Shown: piece by piece, positions 1 through 7,944 of the stretch
How the letters are laid out: the number at the start of each line of letters is the position of its first letter
Numbering within the stretch: the stretch's first letter is position 1
Made by a program: the position numbers and the translations under genes
Source of the DNA: an uncultured Candidatus Saccharibacteria bacterium
GTDB lineage: Bacteria > Patescibacteriota > Saccharimonadia > Saccharimonadales > Saccharimonadaceae
Assembly: GCA_947367565.1 (NCBI GenBank)
Contig: CANBEI010000002.1
Span: 1 to 60,888 of the forward strand
Direction: 5' to 3'
Length of the DNA stretch: 60,888 bases
Notes under the pieces: model-generated
Databases searched by the model: none
What the model was told of the DNA's origin: nothing
The model's input: the letters and a program-made list of their open reading frames with translations, nothing else

Positions 1-76
1 TGGTGGTTCCGGGCGGACTTGAACCGTCGACACAAGGCTCTTCAGGCCTCTGCTCTACCAACTGAGCTACAGAACC
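1..76 (-). tRNA. tRNA-Phe (GAA)
   Basis: The reverse strand folds as a full cloverleaf. Acceptor GGTTCTG pairs with CGGAACC, the D arm is GCTC/GAGC, the anticodon loop CTGAAGA gives GAA, the T loop is TTCAAGT, and the CCA end is encoded at bases 1-3. The gene reaches the edge of the window but looks complete. Confidence 0.95.
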
Positions 77-109
77 ATACGTATCTATATTAACACACTT
101 TTTGCGAAA

Positions 110-137
110 AATAAACCCCCAGTCGGAACTGCGGGTT
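110..137 (-). terminator. Terminator of the phosphoribosyltransferase gene
   Basis: On the minus strand a GC-rich hairpin (ACCCGCAGT, loop, ACTGGGGGT) is followed by TTTATTTTT, just after the phosphoribosyltransferase stop codon and before tRNA-Phe. Confidence 0.75.
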
Positions 138-150
138 CATTTCATGGCCT

Positions 151-720
151 TTAGACTTCCGGAGGCTCATCGTAATGCAACACGGCGCGGACCGGAACAT
201 CTGCCGGAAGCTGAAAAACGCCGCGCGGTAAATAATCCAGACTAGCCAAAGCCGCAACGCCGACCAACCGAGCACCAGTGCGCTGAACGAGACGGACGAG
301 TGCCGCGGTCATTTGACCAGTAGCGATAACGCTATTAACGATTAATACTTTGCCATTGGCATCCAATTTGTTGGCTTCAAGCTCCAGCGTACGCGTTCCC
401 TGCGGGGACTGATAATCCTCGCAAATCGCCCGATAAGGTAAACCACTCAACCGGCGAGCCAAGACAATCTCCTTGCCATACTCCAGCGCCAGAGGCTGGG
501 CGTAAAGCCAAGCGTCGCCTTCGACAGCCACGATCGTGTCGTAGCTATGCTTATCAAAGAGTGATTTCATGCCGTCGTAAGCGGTCATGTTGACCATATG
601 CGGCGATACCACTGACGCGATATCCAGATAACCAACGCCAGGTTGCTCTCCTTTGAAGAAGCGAATATGTTTCAATAACAACTCTTCCTGACATTTCATA
701 AATTTTTGATGCGTATTCAT
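151..720 (-). CDS. Phosphoribosyltransferase (Apt/Xpt-like)
   Basis: A 189-residue protein of the type I phosphoribosyltransferase fold, which joins a nucleobase to PRPP in salvage. The PRPP-loop region near residues 130-145 reads VLIVNSVIATGQMTAAL; the family norm is VLIVDDVLATGGT, so both acidic residues are replaced. This may mean altered substrate use or a regulatory role. An upstream hydrophobic beta strand (YDTIVAVEG) fits the fold. I chose the ATG at 720 because GAGAAAGGGGG precedes it; the ATG at 744 is an alternative. A long structured leader precedes the gene. Purine salvage is likely, but the exact base is not determinable. Confidence 0.75.
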   Translation of the reverse strand: MNTHQKFMKCQEELLLKHIRFFKGEQPGVGYLDIASVVSPHMVNMTAYDGMKSLFDKHSYDTIVAVEGDAWLYAQPLALEYGKEIVLARRLSGLPYRAICEDYQSPQGTRTLELEANKLDANGKVLIVNSVIATGQMTAALVRLVQRTGARLVGVAALASLDYLPRGVFQLPADVPVRAVLHYDEPPEV

Positions 721-866
721 GCGCGCATCCCCCTTTCTCCTCATTGATTTATCAGAGATAAATCAATGGCTAATTAGCCATGTCAAGGTGCGATCAGTGT
801 TTAAACTGACATTTTCACCTCGCATGACGACACTGCAGATAATGCCTCTATTTGAGGTTCATTATC
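721..866 (-). promoter_or_regulatory. Structured 5' leader of the phosphoribosyltransferase gene
   Basis: Between the predicted start of transcription (about 860) and the start codon lie about 140 bases with successive hairpins. These are GATAATG..CATTATC with an inner CCTC/GAGG, AGGTG..CACCT with an inner TCAGT/ACTGA, the palindrome GGCTAATTAGCC, and an 11-bp stem ATTGATTTATC/GATAAATCAAT directly before the ribosome binding site. No U-run follows the stems, so control of translation is more likely than termination. I do not recognise a known riboswitch. Confidence 0.55.
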
Positions 867-895
867 AGTATAGCACAGGTTACGATTTTTGTCAA
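867..895 (-). promoter_or_regulatory. Promoter of the phosphoribosyltransferase gene
   Basis: On the minus strand TTGACA (895-890) and TATACT (872-867) are separated by 17 bp. The -35 overlaps the stop codon of the DUF2335 gene. Confidence 0.75.
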
Positions 896-1374
896 GCCTC
901 TCGGCGACCATACAATGTAACGCCGACCAAAGCCGCGGCGTCAATCAAAACCAGAATTAACCCAGCAAGTTCGCTACCCTGGAGAAGGAGCATACCGCCG
1001 AGAATACCGATACTAAGCGCAAGGACGAAGCCGATAATGGTGCGAACTTGGCCGGATTTAATCTCGGATTCCAGGGCGCGGCGCTCAGTCGCCTCGCGAT
1101 GAGCGGCGCGCTGCTCGGCGAGTTCAATCAAGCGTTCCGCGCCTCCGGGGACGATTTTCTCGTACTTGGCCAACTCCTCTGGAGAGGGGAGGCCCTCGAA
1201 GATTGAACTCGCCGAAGGCGCTGGAGACGTCGCAGGCATCGCAGATGCCGGAGAAGTCGGAGGCGCCACGGGCGGCGTGGCTTCAGCCGACGCCGCCCGA
1301 CTTGCGCCCGAGCGCTCCGCGGTAACGGATTTAGATCTAGTTTTGGTAGTGGACTGCGTTTTTGGGCTAGCCAT
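892..1374 (-). CDS. DUF2335-family membrane protein
   Basis: 160 residues. The first 60 are low-complexity Ala/Pro/Ser/Thr. Next comes a conserved segment of the DUF2335 type (ELAKYEKIVPGGAERLIELAEQ, residues about 67-88), then a helix, then two membrane segments near residues 110-130 and 135-152. DUF2335 proteins are small predicted membrane proteins of unknown role. The gene runs in the same direction as glyA upstream and the phosphoribosyltransferase downstream, but has its own intergenic region with a palindrome. Confidence 0.7.
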   Translation of the reverse strand: MASPKTQSTTKTRSKSVTAERSGASRAASAEATPPVAPPTSPASAMPATSPAPSASSIFEGLPSPEELAKYEKIVPGGAERLIELAEQRAAHREATERRALESEIKSGQVRTIIGFVLALSIGILGGMLLLQGSELAGLILVLIDAAALVGVTLYGRREA

Positions 1375-1453
1375 GAATTTTCTCCTCTATGTCTGCTTGC
1401 GCGGATGCCCACCACCGCTAGTTAATATTCTAAATACCCACCATTTTGCTTTT

Positions 1454-1474
1454 TTGCATTACATTGTAATGCAA
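1454..1474. promoter_or_regulatory. Palindrome between glyA and the DUF2335 gene
   Basis: TTGCATTACA and TGTAATGCAA form 10-bp arms around one central base. There is no U-run downstream in the direction of the genes, so it reads as an operator rather than a terminator. Confidence 0.5.
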
Positions 1475-1489
1475 ATGTCTTACATACTA

Positions 1490-2815
1490 TTACTGCTTAA
1501 TCCCTGGCACTGGGAACTTGAGCGCAGTACTGCGGACTTCGTCGCGGATACCGTCGAGCTCAGCGCGATGCGCGTTTAGCCCATCTTCATTCCCTGCTGC
1601 GACGCAAATGTCAACAACACGGCGCATCCAATCGGCGAGCTGTCGCATTTCTGCTACACCTAGACCACGAGTGGTCATGGCCGGCGTGCCAAGTCGGACG
1701 CCAGATGGGCGGAAAGCTGCACCCTTGTCGCCCGGTAGAGAGTTCGCATTCAAAGTCAAGCCGACCTGATCGAGCGCCGCCTCGTAAAACTTGCCGTCAA
1801 TGCCGAAGCTGCCCTGGACATTGACGAGGATAAGATGATTCTCAGTGCCACCGCCTTGAAGCTGGAAGCCGCGCTCCATCAGCTCCGCCGCGAGAACTTT
1901 GGCATTCTCAACGATATTCTTCGCATAAACCTGGAACTCCGGCTGCAAATCTTCGCCGAACGCCACGGCCTTCGCCGCAATAACATGTTCCAACGGACCA
2001 CCTTGCGTACCCGGGAAGACCGCACGGTCAATCAAAGTCGGGATATTTTCTAGCGTATGCTCGCACTTTTTCAGAGGATTGCCAACCTTGCCCATGCTCA
2101 TGATCAAGCCGCCGCGCGGACCACGCAAGGTCTTATGCGTCGTACTAGTCATGACATGAAAACCATGCTCAAGCGGGTTCGGATGAACGCCGCCTGCAAT
2201 CAAGCCGGCGACGTGCGCCATGTCGGCCATGAGCAAAACCTCTTCGCCAGATTCCTGGCTTACCGCCTCGGCAATCCGCTTCACGCGGTCAAAATCTGGC
2301 AATTTCATGAAAGCGGAATAGCCGACCAAGATTAGCTTCGGATGATGTTCATGGGCAAGTTTTTCCAGTTCGTCATAATCAATATCACCCTCCGCCGTCA
2401 CACCATAGCCGACGAAATTATAAATTTTCGCACTGCGAGTTACTGGAGAGCCGTGTGTCAAATGACCGCCGGCCGGGAGCGCCATAGCGAGGACGGTGTC
2501 ACCAGGTTGTAGCCAGGCGAAATAAACCGCTTCGTTCGCATTCGCACCGGAGTGGGGCTGAACGTTCGCATGATCAGCATGGAAAAGCTGTTTCGCGCGG
2601 TCGATGGCAAGATTCTCAATCTGGTCGACGTTTTCATTGCCGCCATAGTAACGCTTGCCGGGGTAGCCCTCGCTGTATTTATTAGTCAAAACTGAGCCCA
2701 TGGCCTCCAAAACTGCGCTAGAGACGTAATTTTCGCTCGGGATAAGTTCCAAGCCTTCGCTCTGGCGACGCTGTTCGGCAGCAATAATCTCAAAAACTGG
2801 ATCTTTAGTTGTCAT
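1490..2815 (-). CDS. glyA: Serine hydroxymethyltransferase
   Basis: 441 residues, the usual bacterial length. GlyA interconverts serine and glycine while loading tetrahydrofolate with a one-carbon unit, using pyridoxal phosphate. Diagnostic segments are NKYSEGYPGKRYYGG (residues about 45-60), PHSGANANEAVYFAWL (about 92-107), the ADMAHVAGL segment (about 197-205), and the PLP-lysine motif STTHKTLRGPRGG (about 224-236). The start is preceded by TAGGAGG. It is a stand-alone gene divergent from the CHAP-fold gene. I see no missing residues. Confidence 0.97.
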   Translation of the reverse strand: MTTKDPVFEIIAAEQRRQSEGLELIPSENYVSSAVLEAMGSVLTNKYSEGYPGKRYYGGNENVDQIENLAIDRAKQLFHADHANVQPHSGANANEAVYFAWLQPGDTVLAMALPAGGHLTHGSPVTRSAKIYNFVGYGVTAEGDIDYDELEKLAHEHHPKLILVGYSAFMKLPDFDRVKRIAEAVSQESGEEVLLMADMAHVAGLIAGGVHPNPLEHGFHVMTSTTHKTLRGPRGGLIMSMGKVGNPLKKCEHTLENIPTLIDRAVFPGTQGGPLEHVIAAKAVAFGEDLQPEFQVYAKNIVENAKVLAAELMERGFQLQGGGTENHLILVNVQGSFGIDGKFYEAALDQVGLTLNANSLPGDKGAAFRPSGVRLGTPAMTTRGLGVAEMRQLADWMRRVVDICVAAGNEDGLNAHRAELDGIRDEVRSTALKFPVPGIKQ

Positions 2816-2921
2816 GTAATACCTCCTAGATTGAATAAACGATTATCTGAGATTATGCTGAATTAAACCATACCTATACTCCACTTTTCTCCATTGTATC
2901 ATGACTAGGCAAGGCGAGAAG

Positions 2922-2953
2922 TCTTGACTTTTTAGATAATGTGTGCTATAATG
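2922..2953 (+). promoter_or_regulatory. Promoter of the CHAP-fold gene
   Basis: TTGACT and TATAAT are spaced by 17 bp. Transcription would begin near 2960, so the ATG at 2939 in the ORF track cannot be the start. Confidence 0.75.
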
Positions 2954-3004
2954 AGGGTATGCCTCGGTTTTTGCCGGGCAAAATTCATTTTTGGAGGTGG
3001 TTCT

Positions 3005-3607
3005 TTGAGATTTTGGACAATTTTAGCAACTATTTTTGCGCGTTTTTCGGTACGTCGATGGAACAGAATTCGAGTACTGAGAGGGATTTGTCGGGCGGCT
3101 TATCGGGGGATGGGTAATGTCTATACTGCCAGGCGGCAGAAAAGGCATCCGGGGATGGCTTATTACGGAGCGGTGGTAAACACCTATCCGTGGCCGTATT
3201 CTGACCCAAAATTTGCGCCTTGGGAAGAAGATGACCAGCCAGAGACTTATACGCTAGTGTCGGATCCGGCGGGATTTGTCATCCGGCGGAGCACGAGCTA
3301 TGTCGCTTGGAAAATCTTCGAGTTGACGGGGCGGTGGCCACTGGAGCGCGGCGATGAAGGCAAAATCTTTCACGCTAAGTATTGGCAGGAATTCCTGGCG
3401 CTGAACGGATACGACAAGGTCGTAGCGCAGCCGGAGCACGGACGTCATTATGTCGGAATTATCCCCAGCGAGGGAGAATTCGGTCAGGTAATTTGGTTCG
3501 AGGGCGTATATAAGGGGAAGTATATGACATCAACATATCTGAACTTCCGGCACGAGCTTGATCGAAATTACGATATTAGCCAGGCAACATGGATAGAAAT
3601 TTACTGA
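3005..3607 (+). CDS. CHAP-fold protein lacking catalytic Cys and His
   Basis: About 200 residues from a TTG start preceded by GGAGGTGG. A basic, partly hydrophobic N-terminus (RFWTILATIFARFS) is followed by a C-terminal domain that matches the pattern of CHAP peptidoglycan amidases. Those usually carry a Cys in RxCTSYVAWK and a His in GHVxxVE. Here the first motif reads RRSTSYVAWK (Cys to Ser) and the second FGQVIWFEGV (His to Gln). Both catalytic residues are gone while the fold-type sequence is kept, suggesting a binding or structural role at the cell surface. The gene has its own promoter and terminator. Confidence 0.65.
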   Translation: MRFWTILATIFARFSVRRWNRIRVLRGICRAAYRGMGNVYTARRQKRHPGMAYYGAVVNTYPWPYSDPKFAPWEEDDQPETYTLVSDPAGFVIRRSTSYVAWKIFELTGRWPLERGDEGKIFHAKYWQEFLALNGYDKVVAQPEHGRHYVGIIPSEGEFGQVIWFEGVYKGKYMTSTYLNFRHELDRNYDISQATWIEIY

Positions 3608-3610
3608 AAG

Positions 3611-3645
3611 GAATGAGAGCTGGCCGCAGGGTTGGCTCTTTTTAT
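3611..3645 (+). terminator. Terminator of the CHAP-fold gene
   Basis: AGAGCTGGCC, a short loop, then GGTTGGCTCT followed by TTTTTAT, just after the stop codon. Confidence 0.75.
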
Positions 3646-3692
3646 GGCGGAAGGTTTTATTTTTAGCGGGATTGTGTTATACTGGTGGCAAT

Positions 3693-3768
3693 GGGGACGT
3701 AGCTCATCTGGTAGAGCGCGGCATTCGCATTGCCGAGGTGGTCGGTTCGAGTCCGATCGTCTCCACCA
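3693..3768 (+). tRNA. tRNA-Ala (CGC), island insertion site
   Basis: Acceptor GGGGACG pairs with CGTCTCC, the D arm is GCTC/GAGC, the anticodon loop TTCGCAT gives CGC, the T loop is TTCGAGT, and CCA is encoded. A -10-like TTATACT precedes it. The serine recombinase frame runs into this gene from the other side, so the left end of the island sits at the tRNA 3' end. Confidence 0.95.
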
Positions 3769-5458
3769 GAAAGTCCTTACTCCAACCTTTACCAAAAAAA
3801 TTTGATAAACGGTTGGGTATTGAAGATAGGAAGCTCGTGAGCAAATGCTCACGAGCTTCTGCGTTGTTTACAGAGTTATATTGCGCCACCTCGTCTTTCA
3901 TCGGCTCTACCAGCATGGTAAACGGTTCGGCAAATTCCGCCGTTACTTTTCCATCAGAGCCAATTAGCAGACGTTTAAAAATTGCCTGGTTCATCATTTT
4001 CTTCATATTGTCATTAGCCATGCGGTAAGTCCTGCCGCAGTTCTCAATCAGGTCTATCGCATCGCCAAGCCTCTCTATGACTGTAGTAAAGGTATAATCA
4101 TAGGCTTTTATCTGGTGGTCAATCGCAGCAAGCTGTTTCGCAATTTTCTGCTGCTCGCTCTTAAGTAGGTCGAGAGGGATAGCGTCATTATAATGCGCCT
4201 CCAATAACTTTTTACGCTGACGTTCCAGCTTATCTTTTTCCCTGCGCAGTCCATCCAATTCCGTAGCATATTTATCCTGTTCAGCTTCTATATTCTGCCT
4301 TAGCCATTTTTCCAGATAGTCAGCGATTTTGGGTGGAAAAGAATAGCTGTCATAAATCTGCTCCACCTGCCGCTCAACGTCCGCTATTAAGACTGCCCGT
4401 TGCTTACAGTCTGTACGTTTGTTATGCCGTCCGCCGCAAATGAAGTACGGATAGCGAACTCCGGTATGGGATTTTGTGTAGTTGATAAACATCCGTGACC
4501 CGCAGTTTTTGCAGAAAACGCTGCCTTTTAAAAAATGAGGGTGTTCACGAGTGCGTTCGCCATTGATGTGAGACAACAGAATATCCTGTACTTGCTGCCA
4601 GGTATCGGGATTCACAAGAGCCGGGTGTGTTCCATCATACTCTACTCCTTGGTATGACACAATGCCTTTGTAGTAAGGGTTTATCAATACGCTGTTCAGG
4701 GATTTTTTGTTAATAGGCTGTGACGGAATTCTGGGTGTGGCGCGGGTAGTTAAACCGCAGGCTGCCAGATGTTCCGCTAAATCCTGCACCGTCCAATTAC
4801 CAGTGGCATATTCCTCAAACGCCAGCTTAATGAGCGGCGCACGCTCTTCGTCCAGTATTACGGTACGTTCCTCACGCCCCTTCTCGTCCATGCGTCGGAT
4901 ATTGAGATAGCCAAGCGGTGCGCGGCTGGGCGTGCCACCGCTCTTCACTTTCTCATTCAGCCCCTTTTTGACCTCATTTGCCAGGTTCTGTGAGTAAAAT
5001 TCTGCGATGGAACTCATGATGCCGTGGAGCAGCATTCCTGCTGGAGTGTCATCAATGCTTTCCGAGGCGGATACCAGTTGAACTCCGCATTCACGCAAAG
5101 TGCGCATAATATCAACGTCATCACCGCGATTCCGAGCGAGACGGTCAACCTTATGTACAATTACGTAGTCTACCCTGTCAGCATTTTCCTTCACGTATTC
5201 CAGCATTTTCTGGAGTTCCGGGCGGTCAGCGGATTTAGCGGAAGTTCCCCGGTCAACAAACTCCTTACCGACCATTGCGCCCATGGAGAGCGCCTTTTTC
5301 TTGTTGGCTTCCCGCTGGGCTGGAATAGAAAAACCCTCATCAGCACCGCCGCCACGCTCTGCCTGCCCGCGCGTAGAGACACGGAGGTAGGACACGGCGA
5401 ATTTGGGCGTCATAGCGTTTGCCAGTGATTCCATGGGGTTACTAGCTGCATAGTCCAT
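3704..5458 (-). CDS. Large serine recombinase (island integrase)
   Basis: About 584 residues from the ATG after AAAGGAGAGG; the ORF track extends 18 codons upstream. The N-terminal resolvase domain carries the catalytic serine in VSYLRVSTRG (about 22-31), DRGTSAKSADRPELQKML and VHKVDRLARN. A Recombinase domain follows with GTPSRAPLGYLNIRR, then a zinc ribbon with CKNCG and a later Cys pair, and a Lys/Glu-rich coiled coil. Members cut and rejoin DNA via a phosphoserine link to integrate elements. The last 20 or so codons (from VETIGLEPTTSAMRMPR) are antisense to tRNA-Ala, so the natural C-terminus depends on what flanks the integrated copy. It probably moves this island. Confidence 0.9.
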   Translation of the reverse strand: MDYAASNPMESLANAMTPKFAVSYLRVSTRGQAERGGGADEGFSIPAQREANKKKALSMGAMVGKEFVDRGTSAKSADRPELQKMLEYVKENADRVDYVIVHKVDRLARNRGDDVDIMRTLRECGVQLVSASESIDDTPAGMLLHGIMSSIAEFYSQNLANEVKKGLNEKVKSGGTPSRAPLGYLNIRRMDEKGREERTVILDEERAPLIKLAFEEYATGNWTVQDLAEHLAACGLTTRATPRIPSQPINKKSLNSVLINPYYKGIVSYQGVEYDGTHPALVNPDTWQQVQDILLSHINGERTREHPHFLKGSVFCKNCGSRMFINYTKSHTGVRYPYFICGGRHNKRTDCKQRAVLIADVERQVEQIYDSYSFPPKIADYLEKWLRQNIEAEQDKYATELDGLRREKDKLERQRKKLLEAHYNDAIPLDLLKSEQQKIAKQLAAIDHQIKAYDYTFTTVIERLGDAIDLIENCGRTYRMANDNMKKMMNQAIFKRLLIGSDGKVTAEFAEPFTMLVEPMKDEVAQYNSVNNAEAREHLLTSFLSSIPNRLSNFFGKGWSKDFLVETIGLEPTTSAMRMPRSTR

Positions 5459-5566
5459 AAAAACCTCTCCTTTCTGGGTATTTGTGCGATTATAGCGCTG
5501 TTTGCGCATCACATCAAGTCGTTTATGCCTTTGTTATCTGTTTGTTAATAATATCATTTTCTTAGA

Positions 5567-5592
5567 GAGTCTGCCCACTATGGGGCAGACTA
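5567..5592 (-). terminator. Hairpin between DUF4314 and recombinase genes
   Basis: AGTCTGCCC and GGGGCAGACT form a strong hairpin in the gap between the DUF4314 gene and the recombinase gene. The following bases are only weakly T-rich. Confidence 0.4.
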
Positions 5593-5641
5593 ATCTGTCT
5601 AGTAGCGTTTGTTTGCCACGTTTAAGGTACTGGTGTAAGAA

Positions 5642-5872
5642 TTATAGTTTCTTCACCTGGTCTTCGCCATATACGATGCCAAGCCCAGAACCTGAGTCCC
5701 AGTCCACGAATACCGTTGCAGCATCGTCGACAAAGCGGACCGTGCCTCTGTCACCGGGTTTTAGGCGGGAGTACGGGTCCTCCATTTGGATAAGTTCTAT
5801 CCGTGTGCCTTTAGGATACATTTTCCGTACCCGTTCCACTGTTTCTCGGCTGGGGAATCCGTTATTTGCCAT
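5642..5872 (-). CDS. DUF4314-family small protein
   Basis: 76 residues from ATG at 5872, with AAGGAGG upstream; the longer 165-aa ORF in the track is an N-terminal overrun. The pattern FPSRETVERVRKMYPKGTRIEL, then MEDPYSRLKPGDRGTV and VDWDSGSGLG, matches DUF4314, a small beta-rich family common on Firmicutes mobile elements and of unknown role. It overlaps the end of the upstream gene by 11 bases, indicating a shared transcript. Confidence 0.75.
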   Translation of the reverse strand: MANNGFPSRETVERVRKMYPKGTRIELIQMEDPYSRLKPGDRGTVRFVDDAATVFVDWDSGSGLGIVYGEDQVKKL

Positions 5873-6827
5873 AAGCGTCGCCTCCTTCATCTTCCTTTTG
5901 CGGTTCGGTCTCCGCAGTATCCGCTTCCTCCAGCGGCATCGTAAGCTCCTGCTCCGTTGAAGTCGCTGCTTCGGCTGGGTTTGGCGGAATTGTGGCCGCT
6001 GTGTTCCGCTCCGGCTTATGTCCAGATTTCCAGCTGGCATTGCCGCTAAGGTTGCGCAGCAGGATTTTCCGGGCGGTTTTATATTCATCGCCGATAAATC
6101 CCAGCCGGATGAGGAACAGGCGCATCGTAAACTTCTCATTTTCTATTGGTTTTTCTGTGGCCGTTACCCGTTTCTGCTCTTTTGCCATTTTGCAGATAGC
6201 AGTAACTAAGCGGCTGTAAGCGTCGGCTTCACCATCTATGTCATGGAGTGTAAACCATGGGAAGGTGATTTTACCATCTTTTTCTACAATCGGTAAACCG
6301 TCAGATCCAAGAGCTTTTTCCAGCACAGTCTTTTTACTGGCCACGATTTTCTTAATGTTTTCCTTTGCTTCTGGGGTGAACCCGGTATCGGGAACCTCAA
6401 TCGTTAGAATATCCGGCGATTCGGCATCGTTTGCCTCAGTGCTGGCTATATTTTCCGTTACGACCGTATCATCTGCCGTCTCAGTGCCTGCTTCTACATC
6501 GTCTGCCTCAAGTGAGGCCTCTGTTGTAGCAGTAGAATTGTCCGTTGCAGCAGCGTTCTCCGCTGTGAGTTCATCATTATTATCTGTATCGCTGATGATT
6601 TCCGCCACAAAGCCGCGTTCCTGTAAATCACTAATAAGTACCGCCGCAAAGTCGGGATGGATATTGTTGTTGTATGACAATATGCCGTTTCGGTCTACGG
6701 TATAATCCCCGACCGTATAGGCAAAACTTGGCGCGCCCTGGTAAACAGCAGGCTTGTCCAGTATCTGGCTGGCAGCCTCCACCAAGGGTTTCCGGTCGCT
6801 ACCGCTTAAGCTGTAATTGTATCGCAT
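5862..6827 (-). CDS. Mobile-element protein of unknown function
   Basis: 321 residues. An N-terminal 80-residue module (MRYNYSLSGSDRKPLVEAAS ... APSFAYTVGDYTVDRNG) is followed by a long acidic, Ala/Thr/Asp-rich linker (about 85-150). A C-terminal module contains IVEKDGKITFPWF and a phrase (ENEKFTMRLFLIRLGFIGDEYK) also present in the broken amidoligase gene downstream. The N-terminal module recurs in Firmicutes phages and integrative elements; I know no function for it. Part of the leftward accessory operon. Confidence 0.6.
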   Translation of the reverse strand: MRYNYSLSGSDRKPLVEAASQILDKPAVYQGAPSFAYTVGDYTVDRNGILSYNNNIHPDFAAVLISDLQERGFVAEIISDTDNNDELTAENAAATDNSTATTEASLEADDVEAGTETADDTVVTENIASTEANDAESPDILTIEVPDTGFTPEAKENIKKIVASKKTVLEKALGSDGLPIVEKDGKITFPWFTLHDIDGEADAYSRLVTAICKMAKEQKRVTATEKPIENEKFTMRLFLIRLGFIGDEYKTARKILLRNLSGNASWKSGHKPERNTAATIPPNPAEAATSTEQELTMPLEEADTAETEPQKEDEGGDAYGK

Positions 6828-6925
6828 ATTTTTGCTCCTTTCGTTTTATTACACACACATCTATCACTCTGTTCGCTTCACAAAGCAAGTCTTGTTTTTA
6901 GCTGAACAATATGGATTAGTATGTG

Positions 6926-7111
6926 TTATTCTACCGGAGCCTCGCCGGTAAAGAGATAATTAACATATTCTTTCCGGTGTTCTTCCAGATAAATTACTAA
7001 CTCAAAATAATTTTCCCGGTTTGCAATCCACTGCACCATGTTCACATCCAGCATATTTGTTTCTCCGCTCCTGCGGATGGCTTCAATCTGGGTCTTAACA
7101 GTCTCGGTCAT
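6926..7111 (-). CDS. DUF5049-family small protein
   Basis: About 61 residues starting at MTETVKTQIEAIRRSG; GGAGGAGG is upstream and the ATG three codons earlier is also possible. The sequence TVKTQIEAIRRSGETNMLD and YFELVIYLEEHRKEYVNYLFTGE fits DUF5049, a small family of Firmicutes mobile elements of unknown role. The start lies inside the end of the cyclotransferase gene, so they are co-translated. Confidence 0.7.
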   Translation of the reverse strand: MTETVKTQIEAIRRSGETNMLDVNMVQWIANRENYFELVIYLEEHRKEYVNYLFTGEAPVE

Positions 7112-7601
7112 AGCCATCACCTCCTCCCTGATACTTTTTGGCGAGATATCCCTCCCATACCGAGTTCAGTACGCCTTGGCGCAGGATTTTGATGTCAAAC
7201 CCAGCAGATTCATATCCCTGCCGGATGGTCTCAAAGTAACTGCGTGACGGGGTGTCGTAAGGGTGTTTTGCTGCGTTCATGATATAAATCATGGCAGACA
7301 TCCGCTTGCCGTTTACGGAGATTCTCAGCATTTCTTTGCGATAAAAATTAGGATAACCCTCGTACAGATCGAGATTATACTCATCGCTTGGCTGTAACCG
7401 CCAGACCAACACCGGTACTTTATTTCCGTCTTGCTTTTCTACTGTTGCGACTGCTGTGCTTTTGCCTCGGAACATCAGACGATAATTATGCAGATAGGTT
7501 TTACCGACAACTTCCGCAGTGGGGCAGCGTTTTGCCATCTGCTCCAGATTAAGGTTGGAACCATAGGCGATGTATAGGCGTTCAGTTTTCTTATTGCTCA
7601 T
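7095..7601 (-). CDS. Gamma-glutamylcyclotransferase-family protein
   Basis: 168 residues from an ATG preceded by GGAGGAAG. The opening beta strand LYIAYGSNLN is the hallmark of the AIG2/GGCT fold, which releases 5-oxoproline from gamma-glutamyl amines or peptides. LDLYEGYPNFYRKEMLRI carries the conserved Glu-Gly segment expected in the family. It follows the amidoligase remnant. Amidoligase and GGCT pairs are a known combination in which one makes and the other removes gamma-glutamyl-type peptide links. Here the partner is broken, so the pathway is probably lost. Confidence 0.75.
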   Translation of the reverse strand: MSNKKTERLYIAYGSNLNLEQMAKRCPTAEVVGKTYLHNYRLMFRGKSTAVATVEKQDGNKVPVLVWRLQPSDEYNLDLYEGYPNFYRKEMLRISVNGKRMSAMIYIMNAAKHPYDTPSRSYFETIRQGYESAGFDIKILRQGVLNSVWEGYLAKKYQGGGDGYDRDC

Positions 7602-7944
7602 TCTGACTTCCTCCATTCTGTATGTTTCTGGTACTTACATGGCTTCTGACATTTTCTCTTGAACCGTACCTCCAGGCGGCGTTGCCGTCTAAATGCCGGT
7701 ACAAATGCTCCCGGCAACTCTTGAACTCATCACCAATGAATCCGATGCGGTTCAGCCACACACGCATGGCGAACTTCTCATTTTCCTCCTGGACTTTGCG
7801 ATAACTGGCGCTTTTCTGCGTCAGCGCCTGATGGTTGAGCGCGAGAGCCAGCACGATATATGCCCGGATTTTTCCGGCGTGCAGTGTGCTATTGAAGCCT
7901 CGGAGTTCCACCGTATGGTTACAATGGAAGAAACTATGCAGGTT
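7591..7944 (-). pseudogene. Amidoligase, 3' part (frame-shifted)
   Basis: From VNLHSFFHCNHTVELRGFNSTLHAGKIRAYIV onward, this frame is the natural C-terminal half of the amidoligase whose N-terminal half is in another frame just upstream. The ATG given by the ORF track lies before the break and is not a real start. The C-terminal half also has ENEKFAMRVWLNRIGFIGDE, shared with the 321-residue protein of this operon. It runs into the start of the GGCT gene. Confidence 0.6.

Noticed and set aside
1454-1474. Terminator of glyA
   Set aside because: The palindrome is followed by A residues, not U, in the direction of glyA transcription.
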